Assembly (NCBI GenBank): GCA_041749015.1
Contig: JBGTCD010000157.1
Location: 1 to 14,069 of the forward strand
Direction: 5' to 3'
Source of the DNA: JBGTCD01 sp041749015
GTDB lineage: Bacteria; Bacteroidota; Bacteroidia; Cytophagales; Cyclobacteriaceae
Length of the DNA stretch: 14,069 nucleotides
Position numbers and translations under genes: made by a program
Shown: piece by piece, positions 7,709 to 14,069 of the stretch
Numbering within the stretch: position 1 is the stretch's first letter
Layout: each line of letters opens with the position of its first letter
Notes under the pieces: generated by a model
Seen by the model: the letters and a program-made list of their open reading frames with translations, nothing else
Told to the model about the DNA's origin: nothing
Database searches by the model: none

Positions 7709-10700
7709 TTGACCCAAACATCCTATATCACTAAGGGCTTAAAGCACCTTTCTGCCATTATCATCCTTGTGCTGATAAGCTGGAGTATTGCATCAGCCCA
7801 ACAGGGATCCGTATTGGCCACAGGTGACTGGTATAAGATTGCTGTTGAGCAACCAGGGGTATTCAAAATTACGCATGCCCAAATATCTGCTATGGGCATC
7901 AACCCTTCAGGTATTGACCCTAGAAATATTAAAATCTATGGACAGGGTGCCGGCATGTTACCTCAAAAAAATGACGTTGTAAGGCCATATGACCTGCAGG
8001 AAAAACTCATTCGGGTAGTTGGAGAGGCTGATGGCCAATTTAACACTCAGGATTATATTCTTTTTTATGGGGAAGGGCCTGATATCGAGGGGATTAATAC
8101 CTCTGGTAATCCTATTTTTCAAAAGAATATTTTTGAGAATAAAAACTTCTACTATCTTACCATTGGCACTACCCCCGGGATGAGGGTAAATGACCAACAA
8201 AATCAAAGCGGCTCATTTCCAGTGATCAGCAGCTTTAATGATTTCAAAGTATATAAGAAGGAGTTAGTAAACAGGCTGTTGTCAGGACGGGTTTGGTATG
8301 GGGAATTGTTTGATATCACCACTGACCGGACCTTTAATTTTGATTTTGGCAATATTGCCCCGGGCTCACAGGTACAGGTTATTTCAGCCGTCATGGCTGA
8401 ATCCTTTGATGAGTCTAAGTTTACCCTTTCGATAGGACAGTTTGATCTTGGGGAACAGGTACTGCCTCCCGTGCCTGACCATATTAATAATTCAGGCGAC
8501 TTTTTCCGATATGGGCTTAAAGGCCATGAGCGAATTGATACTTTCAATATTGGCGCTAATATGCTCAATCTCCAGAGTACGGTGCCTGTGAGATTAAGGT
8601 ATCAGAAAAACAGCTCTGCGCGGTCGAGAGGTTATTTAAACTACATTCTATTATCAGGCAAAAGGGTTCTGGGGCTTTATGGAGATCAAACTCGCTTTAG
8701 GTCTGTAGAAAGCCTGACAGATGCTGTTGCTAAATTTGAAATTAATAGCAGCACAGGAAATAACATATTGGTATGGGATATCACCAATCCGGGCGCACCC
8801 AAAAATCAGCAGTTTAACTTTTCTTCCGGAAAAATCGGATTTAGCACCATTACGAGCTCATTGAAAGAATTTGTGGTTTTTAATACTGGTACCATTCTCC
8901 ATACGCCAGAATTTATTGAAAAGGTATCAAATCAAAATCTTAAGGATGGCAATATTCTTAACATGGTGATTGTGTCAAACCCTGCGTTTCTTTCTGAGGC
9001 TCAAAGGTTGGCTGATTTCCGTGCCGGCCACAGTAATATGAAAGTTCGCGCAGTTACTACCACAGAAATATACAATGAGTTTTCCTCCGGAAAACAAGAT
9101 GTCACTGCTATCAGGGATTACCTCAAGTATCTTTTTGATTTAGATTATGGAGCCTCCCTTCAACATGTACTGCTTTTTGGGCGGGCCTCATTTGACTATA
9201 AGAACATCACTAGTAATAACACTAATTTTGTCCCCACGTACCAATCCCGCAATTCCCTCCATCCACTTAATACCTATTCTTCTGATGATTATTATGCTTT
9301 TTTGGAGGATGGTGAAGGAGAATGGGTTGAGAATGATGCCGGTAATCACACTTTGGATATCGGAGTAGGAAGGCTCCCAGTAAAAACTTTAGAAGAAGCG
9401 GCAGGCGTAGTCACCAAAATTATTCATTACCAAACTCATCCATCCACATTTGGAACCTGGCGCAATACCATCGGATTTATTGCTGATGACGAGAATAATA
9501 ATCTGCACCAGCGTGACGCAGACCGGCTGGCTACCATGGTAGATACCGCCTATGCGCATTTTGGAGCTGAAAAAATCTATCTGGATGCCTATCCAAACAT
9601 TTCCCAGCCGGGTGGGGCTATTTCACCGGCAACCAATAGTGCCATAAATGACCTCATTGAAAAAGGCGCATTGATCGTAAATTATACCGGTCATGGGTCA
9701 GAAAGACAACTTTCACAGAAAGCCATTGTTGACAATTTTATGATCGACTCATGGACCAATTTTACAAAATTACCACTATTTGTAACTGCCACTTGCGAAT
9801 TTGGTCGTCATGATAATCCGATTTTGATATCAGGTGGAGAACGGGTGGTGATTAACCCACAAGGTGGTGGCATTGCATTGGTTAGCACCTCGAGGCCCGT
9901 TAGTGCATTTTCTAATTTTGAGCTTAACCGCTCTTTTTACAGTGAAGTGTTTAAAATTGGCGATGAGGGCCATTTAACCCTTGGAGAAACTTTTAAAAAC
10001 ACTAAAAACAACAGTTTTAGCGGGGTAAGAAATCGTAATTTTATTTTACTCGGTGACCCCTCTATTAAGCTCAATTTTCCGGAGCAGGAATTGGTCATTA
10101 CCCACATCAATGAAGCACCTATTGAGGATGTGAACGGGCCTATTCAGGCATTATCCAAAGTTAAAATTTCCGGAAAGGTGAGAGACCGGGTCACACAAGG
10201 TGATATTGAAGACTTCAATGGAGAGGTTTCTGTAACTTTTTTTGATCGCGCTCAAACCTTACAAACTTTAGGTGTAGTATCACCTGTATTTGATTTTGAT
10301 GTATGGAGCAATGCTATTTTTCGTGGAAAAGCCACTGTGGATAACGGGAAATTTGATTTGGAATTTGTAGTTACAAAAAATATCGGCTATTCGATAGACC
10401 AAAGCCGGATCACCATGTATGCTCTTGATAAGAATAAATATGTGGATGCCAACGGTGCCAATATGGACCTTGCCGTATGGGGTACCAATCCTAATGCCCC
10501 TCCTGACCATTCAGGCCCGGAAGTCAATATTTATATCAATGATCCTTCCTTTCAGCCAGGAGGGTTTGCGCCACCGCAATCGCGGCTCTTAGTAAAACTT
10601 TCTGATGAAAGTGGGATTAACATTTCAGGATTTGGATTGGGAAATAACATCACTGCCATCCTGGATAATGATCAGGAATTTGTTTTAAACGACTTTTATA

Positions 10701-11164
10701 CTGCAGAAATTGATGATTATACTCAGGGTTGGGTAAATTTTTCCCTTCCCCTGCTTAGTAAGGGGCCACACACCATAAGGGTCAAAGCCTGGGATACTTA
10801 TAATAATCCCGGGGAGAGCGTATTACATTTTATTGTGACAGACAAGGGTGAAATGATAATTGAAACTTTATTCAATTATCCCAATCCATTCCGCAATCAA
10901 ACGGGAATCAGCATGATTCATAGTCGGTCAGGTGACGATTTAGAGATTATTTTTTCCGTATATAGTTCTCAGGGTGTCCTGGAAACTTCCTGGCAATATG
11001 ATTGTCAGGAATGTCCGGCAGAAATCCGGTTGGAGCCCGGGGATTTGCCATGGTTGCAAACCATCAATTTTCAGGAGGGGATATATTTTTTACGCGCATT
11101 TGTTCGTTCCCTTACAGATGGTGCTAAAAACCAGAAACACCAAAAAATGCTAATCCTAAAATAG
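7709..11164 (+). CDS. porU: Type IX secretion system sortase PorU
   Basis: A 1151-residue C25 (gingipain-type) cysteine peptidase. In the T9SS attachment complex PorU cuts the C-terminal signal domain from secreted cargo and, in P. gingivalis, links cargo to anionic LPS at the cell surface. The signal peptide spans about residues 1-30 (ending SASAQ). An N-terminal beta-rich region includes the WYKIAVEQPGVFKI segment at 41-54. The peptidase domain covers about 415-790, with the catalytic histidine in NYTGHG (H662) and the catalytic cysteine in TATCEFGRHD (C696). The C-terminus (about 1050-1151) resembles a type A T9SS sorting domain: NYPNPF at 1056-1061, then GIYFLRA and a lysine-rich end, as expected since PorU is itself a T9SS client that keeps its CTD. 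The start is TTG at 7709: a TAA lies nine codons upstream with no ATG between, and the next ATG (residue 62) would delete the signal peptide. porV follows after 27 bases. Confidence 0.95.
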   Translation: MTQTSYITKGLKHLSAIIILVLISWSIASAQQGSVLATGDWYKIAVEQPGVFKITHAQISAMGINPSGIDPRNIKIYGQGAGMLPQKNDVVRPYDLQEKLIRVVGEADGQFNTQDYILFYGEGPDIEGINTSGNPIFQKNIFENKNFYYLTIGTTPGMRVNDQQNQSGSFPVISSFNDFKVYKKELVNRLLSGRVWYGELFDITTDRTFNFDFGNIAPGSQVQVISAVMAESFDESKFTLSIGQFDLGEQVLPPVPDHINNSGDFFRYGLKGHERIDTFNIGANMLNLQSTVPVRLRYQKNSSARSRGYLNYILLSGKRVLGLYGDQTRFRSVESLTDAVAKFEINSSTGNNILVWDITNPGAPKNQQFNFSSGKIGFSTITSSLKEFVVFNTGTILHTPEFIEKVSNQNLKDGNILNMVIVSNPAFLSEAQRLADFRAGHSNMKVRAVTTTEIYNEFSSGKQDVTAIRDYLKYLFDLDYGASLQHVLLFGRASFDYKNITSNNTNFVPTYQSRNSLHPLNTYSSDDYYAFLEDGEGEWVENDAGNHTLDIGVGRLPVKTLEEAAGVVTKIIHYQTHPSTFGTWRNTIGFIADDENNNLHQRDADRLATMVDTAYAHFGAEKIYLDAYPNISQPGGAISPATNSAINDLIEKGALIVNYTGHGSERQLSQKAIVDNFMIDSWTNFTKLPLFVTATCEFGRHDNPILISGGERVVINPQGGGIALVSTSRPVSAFSNFELNRSFYSEVFKIGDEGHLTLGETFKNTKNNSFSGVRNRNFILLGDPSIKLNFPEQELVITHINEAPIEDVNGPIQALSKVKISGKVRDRVTQGDIEDFNGEVSVTFFDRAQTLQTLGVVSPVFDFDVWSNAIFRGKATVDNGKFDLEFVVTKNIGYSIDQSRITMYALDKNKYVDANGANMDLAVWGTNPNAPPDHSGPEVNIYINDPSFQPGGFAPPQSRLLVKLSDESGINISGFGLGNNITAILDNDQEFVLNDFYTAEIDDYTQGWVNFSLPLLSKGPHTIRVKAWDTYNNPGESVLHFIVTDKGEMIIETLFNYPNPFRNQTGISMIHSRSGDDLEIIFSVYSSQGVLETSWQYDCQECPAEIRLEPGDLPWLQTINFQEGIYFLRAFVRSLTDGAKNQKHQKMLILK

Positions 11165-11191
11165 CTATCTTTGCAATCCAAATTTTTAACA

Positions 11192-12412
11192 ATGACGAGA
11201 GGTTTTAAGATTTTTTTATTAAGTATTGGGGGTTTGCTCCATATTTTACAAACCAATGCCCAAGGACTTGTCGGTCAGGATAGTACACGGAGAGTCATCA
11301 CTACAGCTGTCCCATTTGTATCGATTACCCCTGATGCAAGATCAGGAGGTATGGGTGATGTGGGTGTAGCCATTTCGCCTGATGCAAATTCCGCACATTG
11401 GAACCCTGCAAAGTTGGCTTTTATTGAAAAAGACGCAGGCTTTTCGGTATCCTATACGCCTTGGTTAGGTAAAATAATCAATGATATGTCTGTTTCTTAT
11501 CTATCGGGCTATTATAAGATTTCAAGGGAGCAAGCTGTAGGTATATCATTGAGATATTTTGATTTAGGGGAAATATTTTTCAGGGATGATCAAAACGTAA
11601 ATCTGGGGCAGTTCAACCCCAGGGAAACAGCCGTAGATGCTACTTACTCCAGGATATTAACAGAATATTTGAGCCTGGGTCTAACAGGCCGGTTTATCCA
11701 TTCCAACCTTACTGGAAGTTTTGAGTCAGGTGGGGTAGAAGCCAGACCGGGTTCCAGCGTAGCAGCTGACATTGGCGTGTTTTATGACCGAGAGTTAAAT
11801 TCTGGCATCAGGGCATCACAACTTGCCTTTGGAGCAGTAATATCCAATATCGGTTCAAAACTTACATATTCAGATTCAGAAAATGCAGACTTTATCCCTA
11901 CCAATCTGCGCATCGGAACAGCCTACACTACTGAACTTGACCCTTACAATAAAATTACCTTTGCTCTTGATTTAAACAAACTCATGGTACCTACACCACC
12001 TATTTATCAGGTTGATGGTAGTGGACAGGTAGTTACGGATGCCCAGGGGGATCCCATTATTTCCTCTGGCAGAGATCCTGACAGACCTCTTTTAAGCGGC
12101 ATGTTTGGGTCATTTTCAGACGCCCCTGGTGGATTTAGTGAAGAAATGAGGGAGATTATGATCTCGGCAGGGGTGGAATACTGGTACAGTGAGGTTTTTG
12201 CAGTTAGAGCAGGATATTTTTATGAGCACCAAACCAAAGGCAATAGGAAATTTTTTACCATGGGCGCAGGGTTGAGGTATAATGTTTTCGGTCTTGATCT
12301 CGCTTATCTGGTACCACAACGACAAGAACACCCTCTTGCAGAGACCCTGAGGATTTCATTGCAATTCAATTTCGATTCTGGTAACAGATCTGCTGAAACC
12401 GTAGTAGATTAA
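11192..12412 (+). CDS. porV: Type IX secretion system outer membrane protein PorV (LptO)
   Basis: A 406-residue outer-membrane barrel of the FadL-like group. PorV is the shuttle/attachment partner: it binds cargo arriving through the SprA translocon by its C-terminal signal and presents it to PorU. A signal peptide ends at residue 24 (QTNAQ). The mature N-terminus carries the family signature VPFVSITPDARSGGMGDVGVA, then NSAHWNPAKLAF. Later blocks such as SLGLTGRFIHSNL and the near-C-terminal RAGYFYEHQTKGNRKFFTMGAG, with alternating hydrophobic strands, fit a barrel. I chose ATG 11192; an upstream in-frame TTG at 11171 would place seven extra residues before the basic start of the signal peptide. 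It lies 27 bases after porU and its TAA shares one base with the ATG of the M16 gene, so the three are very likely one transcript. Confidence 0.95.
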   Translation: MTRGFKIFLLSIGGLLHILQTNAQGLVGQDSTRRVITTAVPFVSITPDARSGGMGDVGVAISPDANSAHWNPAKLAFIEKDAGFSVSYTPWLGKIINDMSVSYLSGYYKISREQAVGISLRYFDLGEIFFRDDQNVNLGQFNPRETAVDATYSRILTEYLSLGLTGRFIHSNLTGSFESGGVEARPGSSVAADIGVFYDRELNSGIRASQLAFGAVISNIGSKLTYSDSENADFIPTNLRIGTAYTTELDPYNKITFALDLNKLMVPTPPIYQVDGSGQVVTDAQGDPIISSGRDPDRPLLSGMFGSFSDAPGGFSEEMREIMISAGVEYWYSEVFAVRAGYFYEHQTKGNRKFFTMGAGLRYNVFGLDLAYLVPQRQEHPLAETLRISLQFNFDSGNRSAETVVD

Positions 12413-13680
12413 TGGCAATTCTGGAAAGAAAGAATCCTCCCCCTTTTAAAGTTTCTGATAATTTAAGTTTCCAACAGGCAGAGCATATCCTGCTTCCTAA
12501 TGGGATTCCGGTTTTTTATATCAATTCCGGAAGCCAGGCCGTGATGCGCATTGAGGTCATTTTTAACACCGGAAGCAGCCTCGATGAAAACCCAGCCATA
12601 CCGAGCATCGTTGCCGAATCACTAACCGAGGGCACAAATTCCTACTCCGGGGATGAAATAAGTAGACTCCTGGCAGGATACGGGGCTTATATCAATACCC
12701 AATCCGGGTTTGACCGGACTGTGGTAGAAGTATATTTGATGAATAAGCATTTGGGCCAGATTGGGAAAATATTGAAGGAAATTATAACTGTACCCGTTTT
12801 TCCGGAAAACGAAATCAGCAGGATAAAAAAAGAGCAGGTTTCTCAACTGCTGGTAAACCTTGAAAGAACCAGTTTTGTAGCAACCCGGGAATTCAGGGCC
12901 AGGCTTTTTAGGGATTACCGTGGATACGGTAAAATAATCACAAAGGAGGATATAAAGAGTATTGATGCCGCATCAATTATTGATTTTTTTGGTAGAAGGT
13001 ATGGCAAACCCACAATTGTCCTGTCCGGTCTTATTGACGAAGAAGCATTACACAATATCAGAGAATCATTTGGTGACTTAACCTTTAATTCCAACAGATT
13101 ATCAAGAGGTCTGAAGAAATTAAATTATTCCCCAACGAAAAAATACATTTCTAAATCTGGAAGTTCTCAAAGTTCCATCAGGTTGGGCATGCCCTGTCCA
13201 GGTAAAACCGATCCAGACTATTGGAAATATAGAATTCTGATTACTGCTCTTGGTGGATATTTTGGCTCCAGATTAATGAAAAGTATAAGAGAAGAAAAGG
13301 GACTTACTTATGGTATCTACGCTCAGATTGCCCATTTGGAATTTGCCAGCTACCTTCAAATTGGTGCAGATGTAAAAAAAAAAAATAGGAAAGAAGCTGT
13401 TTCGGCCATAAAAGATGAAATGGTAAGGCTACAGACTGACCTGATGGATGTCGGTGAGTTAGAATTATTAGTAAACTATATGAAAGGCAGCTACCAAACG
13501 CGGCTCAATTCACCTTTTGCCTTGGCAGATCATTTTAAATCCATTCATTTTCACGGCTTGAATTATAATTTTTTTGACCGGTTTTTTGAAGAGGCCAAAA
13601 TGATTACCCCGGAGATTATTCAGGACATGGCCAAAAAGTATTGGGATATTGATGCCCTTACGGAGGTAGTGGTAGGATAA
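12412..13680 (+). CDS. M16-family (pitrilysin-like) protein lacking the zinc-binding motif
   Basis: A 422-residue protein with the two-domain fold pattern of half-size M16B peptidases. Where the HxxEH zinc motif belongs, between GSSLDENP and LTEGT, the sequence reads SIVAE (65-69), so both histidines and the catalytic glutamate are absent. The C-terminal half keeps the other family hallmark: SRLMKSIREEKGLTYGIYA (286-304), with R293 and Y300 at the spacing of the R-Y pair that helps bind substrate. M16B enzymes often work as heterodimers of a zinc subunit and an R/Y subunit; this looks like the second kind. No zinc-bearing partner gene is in the window. No signal peptide is evident, so a cytoplasmic site is likely. 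Its ATG overlaps the porV stop (TAATG), suggesting coupled translation. A run of twelve A at 13374-13385 lies within the frame. A link to the T9SS is inferred only from position. Confidence 0.85.
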   Translation: MAILERKNPPPFKVSDNLSFQQAEHILLPNGIPVFYINSGSQAVMRIEVIFNTGSSLDENPAIPSIVAESLTEGTNSYSGDEISRLLAGYGAYINTQSGFDRTVVEVYLMNKHLGQIGKILKEIITVPVFPENEISRIKKEQVSQLLVNLERTSFVATREFRARLFRDYRGYGKIITKEDIKSIDAASIIDFFGRRYGKPTIVLSGLIDEEALHNIRESFGDLTFNSNRLSRGLKKLNYSPTKKYISKSGSSQSSIRLGMPCPGKTDPDYWKYRILITALGGYFGSRLMKSIREEKGLTYGIYAQIAHLEFASYLQIGADVKKKNRKEAVSAIKDEMVRLQTDLMDVGELELLVNYMKGSYQTRLNSPFALADHFKSIHFHGLNYNFFDRFFEEAKMITPEIIQDMAKKYWDIDALTEVVVG

Positions 13681-13745
13681 GTTAGACTCAGGATTTTTTT
13701 TGATTTGGGAGGTTGAAGCTAGTTACTATTTACTATACCCGCCAC

Positions 13746-13776
13746 AAAAAAAGCCCCTCACTTTAAGCAAGGGGCT
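13746..13776 (-). terminator. Rho-independent terminator of the rRNA operon
   Basis: On the minus strand an 11-bp stem (AGCCCCT / AGGGGCT plus four inner pairs, two of them G-T wobbles) at 13752-13776 is followed by a run of seven T, 12 bases beyond the 5S 3' end. On the plus strand the same hairpin has no T-tract behind it, so it should terminate the rRNA transcript but only weakly the porUV-M16 transcript. Confidence 0.92.
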
Positions 13777-13788
13777 CTATAATAAAAA

Positions 13789-13899
<111 letters not shown>

Positions 13900-13969
13900 A
13901 AACCCTGGCTCTGCTCTCTCGCAAAGCTCCAATGTCTTTGACATATTGATAAAATAAGAATCATAATAA

Positions 13970-14069
13970 GCCCTCAAAGCGTACGGGTAATTAGTACTGC
14001 TCAGCTTTGACATTACTGCCTTTACACCTGCAGCCTATCAACGTCATCGTCTCTGACGTCCCTTTAAAG
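13970..14069 (-). rRNA. rrl: 23S ribosomal RNA, 3' end (cut by window edge)
   Basis: The minus strand carries the end of 23S rRNA, including GATGACGTTGATAGGCTGCA, GGTGTAAAGGCAGTAATG and GCAGTACTAATTACCCGTAC. This corresponds to the E. coli 3' region around GGTACTAATGAACCG. The 3' boundary is estimated by that comparison and may be off by several bases. The rest of 23S and presumably 16S lie to the right of the window. The 70-base spacer to 5S (13900-13969) shows no tRNA. Confidence 0.92.

Noticed and set aside
8203..8568. 121-codon open frame antisense to porU
   Set aside because: It is a shadow of the strongly supported porU frame, with no recognisable domain or own start context.

Overview
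This is a low-to-moderate GC segment that I read as the chromosome of a Bacteroidota species, most likely a Cytophagales/Cyclobacteriaceae-type gliding-clade bacterium. The evidence is a clear pair of type IX secretion system (T9SS) genes (porU, porV), short-spaced TonB paralogues, Bacteroidota-type 5S/23S rRNA ends, and translation starts without strong Shine-Dalgarno sequences. The genus assignment is inference; no marker here fixes it.

Layout, left to right: (1) the 3' end of one tonB-like gene with a strong intrinsic terminator, then a complete tandem tonB paralogue on the + strand; (2) a minus-strand cluster read right to left: an FAD-dependent DAO-family oxidoreductase, a 1070-residue outer-membrane fusion protein (degenerate MA-type peptidase domain, TolB-like beta-propeller, Omp85-like barrel) and yicC, ending in a hairpin that faces the tonB gene; (3) a short divergent intergenic region at about 6256-6313; (4) a plus-strand cluster of five tightly spaced genes: glyoxalase-II-like metallo-beta-lactamase-fold hydrolase, phosphatidylserine synthase (pssA), porU sortase, porV and an M16-family protein lacking the zinc motif; (5) a convergent rRNA operon on the minus strand, represented by its terminator, complete 5S rRNA and the 3' end of 23S rRNA.

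Functionally the window is dominated by envelope biology. PorU and PorV are partners in the T9SS attachment complex, which removes the C-terminal signal from secreted cargo and, as described in Porphyromonas gingivalis, joins cargo to anionic LPS. TonB proteins energise outer-membrane receptors, PssA makes the precursor of phosphatidylethanolamine, and the 1070-residue protein looks like an outer-membrane barrel carrying large periplasmic domains. No mobile elements, CRISPR arrays, phage genes or tRNAs were seen. The least understood items are the pseudo-peptidase/propeller/Omp85 fusion and the apparently inactive M16 gene that overlaps the porV stop codon.
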